Shown: positions 1 through 10,510 of the stretch, in pieces
Layout: each line of letters begins with the position of its first letter
Numbering within the stretch: position 1 is the first letter of the stretch
Assembly (NCBI GenBank): GCA_030710605.1
Contig: CP092881.1
Span: 70,299,118 to 70,363,117 of the forward strand
Length of the DNA stretch: 64,000 nucleotides
Direction: 5' to 3'
Origin: Cordylochernes scorpioides
Lineage: Eukaryota; Arthropoda; Arachnida; Pseudoscorpiones; Chernetidae
Notes under the pieces: generated by a model
Database searches by the model: none
What the model was told of the DNA's origin: nothing
The model's input: the letters and a program-made list of their open reading frames with translations, nothing else
Program-made: the position numbers and the translations under genes

Positions 1-1861
1 GGGTACGACTCAAATATGAGATCACCTTCTCTTCACCACCGATGGCTTGGACAAGTGTTGCACCTATGCCGATGTTGGACGCATCAGTATGAACATAAGT
101 AGGTGCATTTGGATTGAAGTGACCTAAAATTGGTGGACTTAATAGTGCTGTTTTTAGGGTTTGAAACGCTTCCTCTTGTCTTTCTGTCCAGGTAAATGAT
201 ACACTTTTTTTTATAAGGTTGGTCAAAGGGTCAGCAATTTTTGAGAAGTCTTTGATAAATTTTCTATAATATGAACACATTCCCAAAAAGGATTGTACTT
301 CTTTGACCTTTTTGGGCTGAGGGAAATTTCTGACAGCTTTGATGTTATGTTCCGCGGGTTTTATACCATGTTTGCTCGTTATATAGCCGAGAATCTCCAA
401 TTCTTCAAAAGCAAATCGGCATTTTTTGTCGTTTAACCTTAAATTAGATTCACGAAAACATCTAAAAACAGCTTCAAATCTTTTGAGGTGCGTTGGAAAA
501 TCCGGGCTATATATGATAACATCATCCAGATAACACAAACAAATTTGCCATCTCAGATTTCCAAGCATATTCTCCATATTTCTCTCAAAGGTAGCAGGCG
601 CGTTACAAAGTCCAAAAGGCATCACGTTGAATTCATATAATCCATGTGCTGTAGTGAAAGCTGTTTTCTCTTTGTCTCTTTCTTCGACTTCAACTTGCCA
701 ATATCCAGATCTGAGGTCTATTGCTGAGAAGTGTGTAGATCCTTGGAGAGTATCCATAACTTCGTCTATTCTAGGGATCGGATAGACATCTTTTACTGTC
801 ACATTATTCAGTTTTCTGTAGTCCACACAAAATCTGTATTTACCATCTCGCTTCTTGACCAATATTACTGGAAAAGACCAGGGGCTAGAAGATGGCCTAA
901 TTATGCCTTCTGTAAGCATCTCGTCAATTTGCTCTTTTATAATATCTCGTTCTTTAGCACTTACCCGGTAAGGCTTGTGTTTAATTGGCTTCGCGTCTTC
1001 TGTGTCTATCCGATGTTTTGCCAAATTGGTTCTCCCTAATCTCGACGAAAAAAGATCTCCATACCTTTCTAAAACTTGTTTTAACTCCTTCTGTTCCTTT
1101 GGTGAAAGATTTTCGTTTATTTGGAATCTAGGTTCTTTGTTCTCTTCTACCTCTCTTTCTCGACTCACATTTATTTTCGCTGGACTACTTCCAAAAGCCA
1201 ATGTTTGGTTTTTCATTATTTTTAACGGTCGAGGATACGGATTAGTTATCCAGATGTGTGTTTCCCTATTTATAACATTGATCAAGCTTCTTGCTAGACG
1301 AAGTCCATTTGTTTGAAACATTTTGCTGCTCTCCTCGATAATATATTCTCCATCCTCTGTTTCTACCAATGCCTTGATCAATTTCATGGAACATTCCGGT
1401 ACAATGGAATCCTTGGCACTCTTTATTTTCAACATTTCAAAATTGATTTCGTCATGATTATTCGTCAAATCGTATTTGATAGTTTCTTGCTTACAATCTA
1501 TTTTTGCGTTCATTTTCTTAAGGAAATCTCTCCCAAGAATTAATGTCCGTAAATGCGTTTTCAATATCACAAAGTTGTGTGATAATGTTTCGTCATCAAT
1601 TTTTATATTTAAAAATATACTTCCTACCATGTCCAATTTTTTTCCATCGGGTCCTGCACAAATTTTTGCGAGTTTACCTATACCATGGCCTGTATCGAGG
1701 GCCGTTCTGAGGTCGACCACTGAGAGGTCAGCACCTGTATCAACCAAAGCTTCAAAAGTCCCTATCTTGTCCACGTTAATTTTTAATTTGTATTTAGGGT
1801 CCAACTTCTTGATTCCGTTTATGGTCAACTTGCTTTGATTGACAGATTCAGGCGCGACGCT
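1..1861 (-). CDS. pol: Ty3/gypsy pol (protease, reverse transcriptase, start of RNase H), runs off window edge
   Basis: Polyprotein of an LTR retrotransposon, read right to left. I read the frame codon by codon from 1861 to the window edge and saw no stop. Order: aspartic protease with LVDTGAD (active-site codons near 1730-1741), a linker, then RT with KKRDGKYRFCVDYRKLN, AIDLRSGYWQ, MPFGLCNAPATFE and CYLDDVIIY (the YLDD codons at 521-532), then the connection region and the start of RNase H (TDASNIGIGATL). RNase H end, integrase and 3' LTR lie outside the window. It has no ATG of its own and is reached from gag by a -1 frameshift. The motifs are those of Ty3/gypsy (Metaviridae-like) elements. 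Integrity of the frame suggests a young copy. Confidence 0.94.
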
Positions 1862-3009
1862 TAGTTTAAATCTTCCAACACGGAATATCTATTCCGGGTA
1901 GGAATATTTGTCTGTGTGTTATGACATACATCGGCATAAAGCCGAGGTCCTGATTTCTCTGATATTTCATTCATTTGGCATTTCTCTTCGACCTTCTCTT
2001 GGGTATCTGCTGGATCCTCTTCTAAGATTCTTATAAACTTGACCCTACAATAACGGGCCACGTGCCCTGGCTTGTTACATTTAAAGCAGATTGGTCTTCC
2101 ATCTTCCGTCCTATTTTTGCTCACTTCTTGGCTTTTATTGTAGGTGTTTCTCTGAAGGTTTGGTTTTGGCACAAAGTTAGGATTATAAGGACGTCTTGGG
2201 GTAGAGGGCTGGGGAAAGTTGTTTCGATACTGTCTGGGAGTAGGAGGGGAGTCGTTCTTGTAATTATTGGAAACAGGGGCTTGGGGCCTGGAAGTGGTCT
2301 GGTAGTTTCGTGCGGCAGTCGGCAGCACGTACCTCGATTGTTGTTGGGGTCTAGAATAGCGTGGACCGTTATATAGGTTTCTGGATTTCTCCACACGTTC
2401 CCGATACTTCTTTTCAAAAGAATCCATTTTCTTGCACACGACAAGAAGGTCATCGGTCGTTTTAGGAGGGTTCAGGTAGAGCGCGAATGAGTACTCTTTT
2501 TTCAGTCCTCCAATAACATGTTCAATTTTTGTTTCTTCTTCCATTGCGGGGTCAACCTTGTTGCACAACACTAGAATGTCTTCCGCGAACCTGATTGCTG
2601 GTTCATTCCAGTGTTGCATTCTGTTGAGCTTCATTCTAAGTTCTTCTTTATTCGCGTCCAAAGAAAAATCCTGAATGAGGCGGATTTTAATATTTTCCCA
2701 GCTCGTGAAACTAGTTTTGTGTAAATTCAACCAGGTTTTAGCGCTTCCCGTCATGTTCATGGCGGCATAACGAGAGATAATGTAGTCTGCCCAATGGTAC
2801 AGGAAGCCAATTTCTTCAAGAGATTCAATCCATGGGCGAGGGTCTTCCGTTCCATCATACTTGGGGATGTCGATGTTGGGATTCAGGACAACTGGGTCGG
2901 AACTAGCATCTCTACCAATTGTTGCACCAGGTTGCGGCTTGGCAGACTCTTCAGCCATGATTCTCTCCTGTGCTGGGTCTTGCATCTTACCAGAGCGTGT
3001 TTCAACCAT
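1861..3009 (-). CDS. gag: Ty3/gypsy gag
   Basis: 382-residue Gag of the same element as the adjacent pol. The N-terminal third contains a capsid-like region (PKYDGTEDPRPWIESLE, then FAEDILVLCNKVDP, typical of retrotransposon gag domains). A basic, Pro/Gln/Asn/Arg-rich linker follows, and there is one CCHC zinc knuckle near residues 309-322 (CFKCNKPGHVARYC, spacing CX2CX4HX4C) for nucleic-acid binding. The ORF ends in LEDLN and a TAA that lies directly after the slippery heptamer. The start was taken as the first ATG of the open frame, MVETRSGK. Uninterrupted, hence probably recent. Confidence 0.93.
   Translation of the reverse strand: MVETRSGKMQDPAQERIMAEESAKPQPGATIGRDASSDPVVLNPNIDIPKYDGTEDPRPWIESLEEIGFLYHWADYIISRYAAMNMTGSAKTWLNLHKTSFTSWENIKIRLIQDFSLDANKEELRMKLNRMQHWNEPAIRFAEDILVLCNKVDPAMEEETKIEHVIGGLKKEYSFALYLNPPKTTDDLLVVCKKMDSFEKKYRERVEKSRNLYNGPRYSRPQQQSRYVLPTAARNYQTTSRPQAPVSNNYKNDSPPTPRQYRNNFPQPSTPRRPYNPNFVPKPNLQRNTYNKSQEVSKNRTEDGRPICFKCNKPGHVARYCRVKFIRILEEDPADTQEKVEEKCQMNEISEKSGPRLYADVCHNTQTNIPTRNRYSVLEDLN
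1864..1870 (-). promoter_or_regulatory. -1 ribosomal frameshift slippery site T TTA AAC
   Basis: On the minus strand the last gag codons are GAT TTA AAC TAA. This contains the heptamer TTTAAAC in exactly the phase (X XXY YYZ) needed for tandem -1 slippage, with the gag stop as the next codon. The pol frame is the -1 frame and is open immediately after. TTTAAAC is one of the well-known efficient eukaryotic -1 slippery sequences. No downstream pseudoknot was modelled. Confidence 0.88.
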
Positions 3010-3477
3010 CCTACAAATTTATATAAGGGAATAATGAGATAAGTCTACTTTAAGTAACCTCCAGAATGCTTTATTTATTTTCTCACATCAAAGAGAGCAG
3101 TGAAGTCACACGTGTACCTAAATACAAATGATGATAATCTAATCTGTTTTAAATAAATATCATAGAATATTTTATATAAAAATAAATAAATATATAATTT
3201 AAATTTCAAATATATTAAAAATAATATAAGAAATACGCCATTAATCATGATGTAACAATATAAATATTGGGAATCATTTTATTCTTTCTTTTACTCCCAA
3301 TTTCTCTTTCTTGAAGTGTGTGTGCTTACAAAGTATTTCTTTTTGTTAGTTCCGTTTTTTCATATAACCTCGAATTTCAAGCATCCTCTTGAACATTTAT
3401 AAATCCTGGAGTGAATTTCGTAAATAAACATAAGCATCAACGATGGATTTCATTTGAAATTTGTAAAATATAAATTA
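3010..3477 (-). other. Gypsy leader, possible 5' LTR region
   Basis: No gene. Immediately upstream of gag on the minus strand is an AT-rich leader; at 3062-3080 there is an AATAAA-type signal followed by a TGG-starting segment that could be a primer binding site. No second LTR is in the window, so LTR limits cannot be fixed. Confidence 0.35.
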
Positions 3478-3760
3478 TGGTGGTGGTGTCTTTTCCATGG
3501 AGCAGATCAGATCGGTCCTTGTACACTGATCACAATACCAGCCAACTGAGGTGGTGGTGTCTTGTCCATGGAGCAGATCAGATCGGTCCTTGTACACTGA
3601 TCACAATACCAGTCAACTGAGGTGGTGGTGTCTTGTTCATGGAGCAGATCAGATCGGTCCGTGCACCCTGATCACAATACCGGCCAACTGAGTGGTGGTG
3701 TCTTGTCCGTGAAGCAGATCAGATCGGTTCATGCACCCTGATCACAATACCGGCCAATCG
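3478..3760 (+). repeat. 71-bp tandem repeat, four copies
   Basis: Four copies of a unit beginning TGGTGGTGTCTT at 3481, 3552, 3623 and 3693 (period 71, 71, 70), each with CATGGAGCAGATCAGATC and TGATCACAATACC. A related array of two units lies at 49999-50150, followed by the same downstream sequence as here, so this is a dispersed repeat with an internal tandem part. Confidence 0.9.
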
Positions 3761-3982
3761 AGGTGCCTTGTCCGTATGGATGTCCTCTTCTGGATTGATG
3801 TCTGCCATATAGAGGGCTGCAAGGATGGCCGGGAATATATGGTCCGGAGTGAGTTGGGTGTTGTAACAGTTATTGCGGTTTCTGTAGGATCTAGTCATGT
3901 CTGGGTTTATCTTCATTCCTTTAAAATATCCTGTTATGATTCTATAATATAAATTATATATAGACATTATAGCACACTTCAC
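3761..3982 (-). repeat. Coding-like segment of the 71-bp-repeat element
   Basis: Minus-strand open frame of 87 codons (containing TPDHIFPAILAALYMADINP) that abuts the tandem array. The copy at 50110-50331 keeps the same frame with many conservative changes (TPDHIYPAILVALYMTDINP). I do not recognise the protein. It may be the tail of a transposon ORF. No domain or catalytic motif is visible. Confidence 0.45.
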
Positions 3983-4223
3983 TTACTTGACTCTGCATCA
4001 TTATACACTAGATATAGACAAAGTGTTGGCCAGTTTCTACAGGATAAATTATAATAGATTTGTAACAATTAAGTTTGTTGTGTTAGTGTGGGTGGCAATG
4101 TGTTTCTTATCACATAATTCACATTTTTATCATCGCAGTAAGGTCTGTCGAGATATAATTATTGATATATGTAAAAAGAAACATATTTAAAAAATATTAT
4201 AATTTTATTTCGAGATATATATA

Positions 4224-4400
4224 CAGTTAAACCTGTCTATAGCTCCTCCTCTTGTGACTCACCAAAATAGGGTGCTATAGAGAAAGGGTGCTATATACAG
4301 GTCACTTTTAAAGTAAAATGTTTACATTTTAATGTTTAAAATCGGGCGCTATAGAGAGGAAGGCGCTATTTAGAGGGGGCGTTATAGACAGATTTAACTG
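4224..4400. mobile_element. 177-bp MITE, pogo/Tigger-like, copy 1
   Basis: Terminal inverted repeats CAGTTAAACCTGTCTATAGC at the left and a near-complement at the right, flanked by TA on both sides (4222-4223 and 4401-4402). CAGT-type ends with a TA target duplication are usual for pogo/Tigger (Tc1/mariner superfamily) elements. A second copy of identical length is at 42351-42527. No coding capacity. Confidence 0.87.
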
Positions 4401-4834
4401 TATATAGATTTCCATATCTACTATAAATATATTAAGACTTCCATCTGAACTATACATTTCCCAATTCCGACATTCCAACTTGAATAGAAATTACTGATAG
4501 AATATATTCAAACATCATCATCATATATGGGATTATATAATTATGCGGAAGTAATTCTACCATCTTGTTAATACAAAATTCTGGGGAAGTGGAGCAAGGA
4601 AATGGTAAAACTTGGTAAGAACTAGGGAGCCAATCTCTGGGGAGTGCAGCGTCATATCTCCCCCGTCTCTGGGGAACAGATTGCTCTGTCTATATCACTG
4701 TCTCTCTAAACCCCACAACAGAGGACAGCTGGTTTGGCGATTCGAGCTGCTCGGCTATTCAACTTGTACCTCGGCCAATTTGGACGCACTATGCCATCTC
4801 TGTTGTACAAAAATGTTTAGTTGCCATAATAGCT

Positions 4835-5015
4835 TCATATTCTTCAAATTAAAGATATTTCGGCCAGCAAATATTAATATTGTCTCTATGTTTCGACAAA
4901 AATCTTTTGTCCTCGTCAGGAGCGAACAAAATTAAAACATCTATCTATATTTTTGAGATAAAATAAATTTACTGGCCGTGGTATCTTTAATTTGAAAAAC
5001 TATGAATTCCACCCC
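4835..5015 (-). mobile_element. Foldback element, hammerhead family B (CTGACGAGG)
   Basis: Left arm: AAATTAAAGATATTTCGGCC, then the minus-strand core CTGACGA (4913-4919) and GAAA (4891-4894) separated by a GACAAAA/TTTTGTC hairpin. Right arm (4965-5000) is the inverted tail, TTACTGGCC...TCTTTAATTTG. Related copies lie at 38830, 41350 and 63675. The nucleotides after GAAA have drifted (ACAT instead of ACGT). Confidence 0.75.
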
Positions 5016-5159
5016 CGGCCAGCGAACCTCTATTTTATGATCATTTTTCATCCTTAATTTTAACCTAAAACTGTGTCAACAATAAACCTTTTTTTTTTTT
5101 CATTTTTAAAACTTTCTTATTTTTTATAACATATATATCTTTTTACCATGAAACATACC

Positions 5160-5400
5160 CGTTTTATTATTTTTCATGATGCCTGAATTATTAGTTTTTG
5201 GTCGTTGAGTTACAGCTTGCACCACGCTGATGAGGGTCAACAGCCCGAAATGCGTACATGGTTAGCTTTTATTGATTAATCAAGAATGGGTAATTGGCTA
5301 ATTCTGGAATAATTAAAAATAAATGAATAGTTGATATTTATTCCGATATATCACGCAAGCCATAATCAATTTTCAGTTGCATGATAAGGAGATGCTTTTT
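5160..5400 (+). mobile_element. Hammerhead family A repeat, single copy
   Basis: Shares with 24490-24680 (opposite strand) the hammerhead, then TTGATTAATCAA, an ATTCTGGAAT segment, GAATAGTTGA and a 3' part ending near CAGTTGCATGATAAGGAGA. Non-coding. Probably a non-autonomous retroelement. Confidence 0.7.
5221..5262 (+). ncRNA. Hammerhead ribozyme candidate, family A copy 1
   Basis: Core CTGATGA at 5227-5233 and GAAA at 5247-5250 with stem II GGG...CCC between them (5234-5246). Stem I strands 5221-5226 (ACCACG) and 5257-5262 (CATGGT) pair at 5 of 6 positions. The bases after GAAA (ATGCGT, 5250-5255) can pair with a second molecule as a short dimeric stem III, with A5256 at the cleavage position. 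Type I layout, as reported for Penelope-linked hammerheads. Confidence 0.75.
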
Positions 5401-5823
5401 TCTTAATATATATTTTTTATTTTTCTACAAAAGAACCCGTGTTGACATGTGTCTGCCCTTTTTTAAATGAATTTTATCTTCCCATCTCTACTATCTAACT
5501 CTTATCTTTTCTGGCCTGGTGAATCTCACCTTGTCTAACATATTTGGTGGCATTGTAATTTATTAGATAGTATTATTATTTATTTTTTCACTATTTCTTC
5601 AATTTATGAGAGCAGAAAGTTGAAATTCTTTTCAAGAGGATTTTTATGGCAGATATTTTATATTGAGGGCCGAAGGTGCTAAAATTCAAGTAACCACCCA
5701 TGTGGGTTTACGGTAAATGCCTATTTTTTTTTATTATAGTGATGTTTCTGGTGAGGGTTATGTCTACGAATGATATAATTTTCTTCTATTTCATGTGTAA
5801 ATAATTTACATTGCCCGATAAAA
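5401..5823. other. AT-rich, nothing recognised
   Basis: Low-complexity AT-rich sequence. No open frame, terminal repeat or match to other repeats in this window was seen. Confidence 0.5.
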
Positions 5824-6055
5824 TCAGAATTGGCGGATCAGCAGGAGAGACATTGCTGACAGTGTTGGAAGGAAAGCTCTAGGGGAAGAGATCGAGGGGA
5901 AGGAAACGACAGGGATACACTGACGGTCTGAAACAATGGACTGGACGACACAACAAAGAGAAGGTGAAGAGGATGGCGGAGGAAGTATAGAGAGACCATG
6001 TGGCCAACCCTCAGAAGAAAAAGGCACTGAATGAAGGAAAACCAGAATGTTTGTT
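5824..6055 (+). pseudogene. LINE ORF2 C-terminal remnant
   Basis: Frame-shifted remnant resembling the end of a non-LTR retrotransposon protein (TDGLKQWTGRHNKEKVKRMA, then an EVYRETMWPTL tail). The same sequence is found on the minus strand at 45126-45290, where the tail has expanded into a 54-bp tandem repeat. Here the tail is single copy. Confidence 0.55.
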
Positions 6056-6077
6056 ATATTTGTATTTTCGGTTTGAC

Positions 6078-6274
6078 CAGAGGTCGGCAACCTGCGACTC
6101 GCGAGCCACATGCGGCTCTTTGGATGTGAAGCTGCGTGTAGTACTTGTATAAATAAAAACTTTATTTATGTGAGTACTATATTTTGGAAAAAAAAATTGT
6201 GGCTCTTCAAAAACTTTGAAATTCTGTTAATTGTAATTTTTGACTCTTCTCACTCAAAGGGTTGCCTACCCCTG
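6078..6274. mobile_element. hAT-type MITE, copy 1
   Basis: Starts CAGAGGTCGGCAACCTGCG and ends GGTTGCCTACCCCTG, inverted ends of the widespread hAT short elements that read CAGGGGTCGGCAA. Flanks GGTTTGAC and GGTTAGGC agree at 6 of 8 positions and may be an aged 8-bp target duplication. A second copy is at 33245-33412. Confidence 0.8.
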
Positions 6275-6358
6275 GGTTAGGCTGAGAATGTCATGATACA
6301 AGTAAATTTTATATTTTCCAGAATGTTCTTCAGTTGTGTCTTTTATATAAAAGCTAAA

Positions 6359-6510
6359 GTCGCCTTTCCCGTCATAATAAACGTCAAAACTAGACGTCAT
6401 ATATGTGTGGCATGTGTTGTAGGTTTGTCAACGACCCGAGGCCGCTAGTTTGTGGCGATGGTCAATAGATGGCGTCTAGTTTTGACATTTATATTGACAG
6501 GAGAGGCGAC
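6359..6510. mobile_element. Inverted-repeat element family E, copy 1 (deleted)
   Basis: Ends GTCGCCTTTCCCGTCATAA and GACAGGAGAGGCGAC are inverted repeats also seen at 6650-6832 and 26103-26307. The inner conserved block GACCCGAGGCCGCTAG is present. The hammerhead half of the family is deleted here. Confidence 0.75.
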
Positions 6511-6649
6511 CCTTGTTTTTATATATCAATATCCATCTTGAAGATTTTCTATCTTTGGACATATATTTAGCCTAGTCACTCAGAAGCTAAAACCCTCTTT
6601 GGAAGATTGTCAAGATACCATAAGATCCCTTGTGGATCTCATGGAATGA

Positions 6650-6832
6650 AGTCCGCCCAACAAGGCTGAATATGGCCATTAGCCCATAACAATGGTCTCT
6701 AAGTGGACGCTCTCCAGTTTGCCAAAGCTGGTGTTGTGGCTTTGTCACCGACCCGAGGCCGCTATATTGTGGCGATGGTCAATAGATGTCTAGTTTTGAC
6801 GTCTATTTTGATAGGAGAGGCGTCCTTTGCTT
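6650..6832. mobile_element. Inverted-repeat element family E, copy 2 (left end lost)
   Basis: Contains GGCCATTAGCCC (stem II of the family E hammerhead, with GAAA decayed to ATAA), GTCTCTAAGTGGACG and GACCCGAGGCCGCTA, and ends in the family's right terminal repeat GATAGGAGAGGCG. The left terminal repeat is missing. Confidence 0.7.
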
Positions 6833-7410
6833 TTATAGATTAATTTCCTCCCGTGAAAAAATTCCAACTATAAACGAGTATATATATGATAAAATATTTT
6901 TAAAAATAATCTATTTTTATCCATTTTTGGTTATTAAAATTTTGACCATTATTTTTAAGACGCCATTATCTTATTTCAAATCAAGTTAATTCTTTTTTTA
7001 AAATGTACAAATATATTGTACTTGTATATAATTGATTTTTGTTCCACTAGATGGCGCTCTGCCATCTAAAAAGCTCACGTGAGCGCTGTTGGGATATTTT
7101 TTATTTTTTATACCCCAACACCTGACTATATTATTATTTTTATTATTTTATTTTTATTTCACACACAGGCATATATAAATATATCTTCTTTCGTCAAGCG
7201 ATAAGGGGAAAAAAACTTCTCCTTTCCTTTCGTAGCTTAATTTTAATATTTGGAATTTTTTTTATTATGGTTCTGTCTTTGTACTTTTCTACAAAACTAT
7301 CGCTTCGCTTATTCTTTTTCTACCCAGCCTATGACAGGTATGCTAGTTGGAGTTTCACTTTTTTCTCTCTTTTTTACTATTATATGCTATCTACTTATTT
7401 ATTATATATA
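6833..7410. other. AT-rich, nothing recognised
   Basis: AT-rich with short open frames of biased composition that I regard as chance. A small GC-containing piece at 7045-7090 has a short CTCACGTGAG palindrome. Confidence 0.5.
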
Positions 7411-7807
7411 CAGGGTGATCCAAAAGTCCCGCACAACTTTAAAAATTAATAACTCCGCGAATATTTGCGCTAGAGCAATGCGGTAAACACCATTGTGTTC
7501 AGGATGCAATGGGATTTTTTATGGCAAATAATGAAAAATTCGAAATTGATTTTAGTTACAACTTTATTCGCTAGATGGCGCCCTACCAGAATCAGCGATT
7601 CAGCGGCCAAATTGTTTGATAAATTGAAAAATATAACTGCACGACACGTATTTTTACTTTTTGAATACCAGGAAAGAACCCTAATAATATCAAATGATAA
7701 ATTAATAAAACACCATTTCGCCAAAAGTTAGAAGAAATGGTTAACGATTTTTAAATACAATCTGAGATATGTAAAATAGGTATATGCAAATTAAAACATG
7801 TAGCAAA
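7411..7807 (+). repeat. Left inverted arm of the 9.28-kb block
   Basis: Starts CAGGGTGATCCAAAAGTCCC and ends in AAACATGTAGCAAAAAA. A 78-codon frame (7495-7731, MFRMQWDFLWQIMKNSKL) is kept in the right arm with a handful of substitutions, but general arm identity explains that. Confidence 0.85.
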
Positions 7808-7984
7808 AAAAAAAACCTGATATTTTAGATGCGGTTTGCTGGAATCCTCTCAGCTATTTATATTTCGAAAATAATAATTTTATATATTTTTAAATTCAAC
7901 TCTCTCTCTCAGTATCGATTATATTTATTTTAATTCATTTGAAAAATATTTATCTATCTCTGATGATTTATTTTACTCTGGAAT

Positions 7985-8144
7985 GCCGTTGTTGTTTTGT
8001 TTTTTTTATCGTGTCCAATAAAGAGCCTCAGATTCTTTTCGTTTGGCCAACAAAAAATGTCCAATTTATATACACATATATTCTTACATAATGAGACTTA
8101 AAAGAATGCAAATAATATTCATCTTTTTACATACACAACACATC
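7985..8144 (-). repeat. 3' LTR remnant of gypsy B
   Basis: On the minus strand a purine tract (AAGGGGGGAGATG) is followed by TGTTGTGTATG, which opens ~100 bp matching 10805-10905 (shared AAATTGGACAT and GTTGGCC). This is the expected polypurine tract/LTR junction. The distal LTR part diverges and may be rearranged. Confidence 0.65.
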
Positions 8145-8171
8145 TCCCCCCTTAATAATACTCCAGTCGGT

Positions 8172-9460
8172 CTAGGGGTTTCCTGGCTCTCTGAGGTCTA
8201 GGACTGCGGACGAGCACTTGCACAGCGGTAGCCTCCGGTTTAGGAGTGTAAGAGGGCACGTGCACAGCAACAGGCCCTGGTATAGGAGTGCAAGAGGGTA
8301 CGTGCACAGAAGAAATCTCCTCCTTGTTTCCTGATGTAACCTCTTGAACCTCCTCTTCACTTTATTTCTGACTTCCACCTACAGGCTTCTCTCCTGATGT
8401 TCGAGGAAGTATCAAATTTCTTGTCTCCACTTGTTTTTTTCTCACAGGTCGCAATTGATTGATATGCCTTTTATACACGACGCCCTCGCAACTTATAAGG
8501 TAGTGACGGTAGCTCAATATTTCCAAAATGGTACCTTTTTACCGTTTAGGTCCAGTTGCATAGTTGCGGAAATAAACCTCGCAACCTGTAGTAAACTGCT
8601 CCTGCCTTCTTACGGCCTCATGAAATACCTCTCGCGGATTTCCCATGTTGGTATTAAATTCGAGAATCTTGATCTTAAACTTATCTTCATTAGCAGTTCC
8701 GCCGGGGAATTCCTTTATTACAGTTTGGGGGAATGCTCTATGAGCAAATAGGAAACTTTGTAGATTCGTCTCTAAATCATCCCTCCCATTATTCTTTCTC
8801 AAAAAAGGTTTTTAAACTCTCTTACATATCTCTCAGCTAAACCATTTGTACTATGATTATACGGACTGGTCTTAGTGTGCCGTATACCATTCATTTTGGT
8901 AAATTGCTCGAATTCACCGGTGACAAACTGTCTTCCGTTATCTGTAACAAAAATTAGGGCAATCCAATTCTGGCGAGAATTTCTCTAAGATGACTTATAA
9001 TCGTTTTTCTGGTAATATCTTTGATGATAAAAATTTCTATCCACTTTGAGTATGCGTCCACGAGAACCAAAAACATTCTTCCCATGAACGCACCCGCTAG
9101 ATCAAGATGATGTCGATGCCACGGTTTTTCGGGCCAAGTCCATTCCGAGATGGTAGCCGGGGGCATGCTTGCCGATTCTTGGCATACTCTACATTCTCTA
9201 GTTAACTCCTCGATGTTACTGTCTATGCCTGGCCACCAGAAAATGCCGTCTGGCAATCATCTTCATTTTAACAATCCCCATGTGTATTTCATGCAGGTCA
9301 TTTAAAAGTAAATATCTTAATTTTTGGGGAATTACCACTCTTCCACGCCATTGAAGACAACCAAGCTCCAAACTTAATTCCTCATTGATCTTATAATGAG
9401 GAGCTAGTGGGTTTTCTCTCGGTACCCTTGTGAATTTCCACACACACACACACAGTTGCC
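8172..9460 (-). pseudogene. Gypsy B integrase (broken)
   Basis: Minus-strand fragments in order: an H2C2-side segment with MCVWKFTRVPRENPLAPHYK and LRYLLLNDLHEIHMG, then GIFWWPGIDSNIEELTRECR and CRVCQESASMPP, then the catalytic core start WHRHHLDLAGAFMG and FLVLVDAYSKWIE, then a core end with TKTSPYNHSTNGLAERYV, and a C-terminal piece (YRxTPH-like region decayed to FAHRAFPQTV). Several frameshifts separate the pieces, so it is dead. 3' of this the element reaches its polypurine tract. Confidence 0.85.
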
Positions 9461-9464
9461 TTCT

Positions 9465-9966
9465 CTAACATTCCTTAATACTATAGACAGTATTTTTATC
9501 TTGGGGCGTCTCATTAGCCACCTCTATAAAAGAGAACGGTACCTCATTCGACTTCATAAGAAGAAGTACCTGGTCTTCATCAAAAGACTCCCTGACACTC
9601 GATTCTAAAGGAAGACGTGACAATGCGTCAACATTGGAATTATCACTACTTTTTCGAAATTCCACAGTATAATTAAATGCAGCTAATTTTAAGGACCATC
9701 TTTTAATTCTGGATGATGCACATATGGAATTGGTTTATGAGGTGAAATATATGAATTAAGGGTCGGTTGTCTGTAACCAATACAAATTTTCGGCCCAGTA
9801 TGTATTGTCTGAATTTCTCAACGCCAAAAGTTAGGCTCAACGCTTTCTTTTCTAGTTGAGAGAAACGTTTTTCCGCTTCAGTTAATGTTCTAGAAGCAAA
9901 GGCTATAGGGCATTCTTCCTTTCTATCATTTCTATGACTCAGAATTACGCCTAGTCCATAGTCCAT
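9465..9966 (-). pseudogene. Gypsy B RNase H region (broken)
   Basis: Minus-strand frames with GLGVILSHRNDRKEECPIAF, ASRTLTEAEKRFSQLEKKAL and YILGRKFVLVTDNRPL are characteristic of the gypsy RNase H domain, followed by the connection NVDALSRLPL. Frameshifts between 9665 and 9703 and at both ends. Same element as the flanking RT and integrase remnants. Confidence 0.88.
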
Positions 9967-10084
9967 TAATAATGATTTACATTTTTAAAATAACATTTGA
10001 TATTTTTTCGTCCAATTCCATCTACAATTTTTATTCAAAAGTTGTTAGAATAGCGCTTACATGTTTGCTATATTCTTTATGAAT

Positions 10085-10510
10085 CTATAATAATAAATTA
10101 AGAGTCCTATGAAATATATCAATTGCGAAACATTCTTTAGGTTCAGGCGCCTCTATCACTGCTTTAATTTTATTTTCTAAGGGATGCAGTCCATATTTAT
10201 CCATTTTAAACCCTAAATATTCCACCGATTTCTTTTTAAATTTACATTTATATCTGTTTAACTTTAAACCTTTTTCTAGCAATCATCTAAACAATAGATC
10301 CAACTTTTGTTCATGATCTTCAAAGTCTTTTCCTGCAACCAAAATATCATCTATGTAGCAGGCCACACCTGGCAAATCAGAAAATAGGCTTTCCAAAATC
10401 CTCTGAAATTTATTTGGTGCTACCTCTACGTCATATGGTAGTCTTTTATAAGAAAACATCCTCTTTGTTGTGTTTATATCAACAACAGCTTTGGCTTCTT
10501 CCGCTAACAC
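10085..10510 (-). pseudogene. Gypsy B reverse transcriptase fragment
   Basis: Minus-strand fragments VAPNKFQRILESLFSDLPGV and ACYIDDILVAGKDFEDHEQK (YIDD catalytic box), continuing in another frame as LNRYKCKFKKKSVEYLGFKM, the RT thumb of Ty3/gypsy. Fingers, protease and gag are missing: only about 260 bp separate this fragment from the 5' LTR, so there is a large internal deletion. Confidence 0.88.

Noticed and set aside
731-1838. Plus-strand frames over the gypsy
   Set aside because: Shadows of the intact minus-strand pol.
7495-7731. A conserved 78-codon gene in both inverted arms
   Set aside because: Conservation equals that of the non-coding parts of the arms, so it follows from repeat identity.
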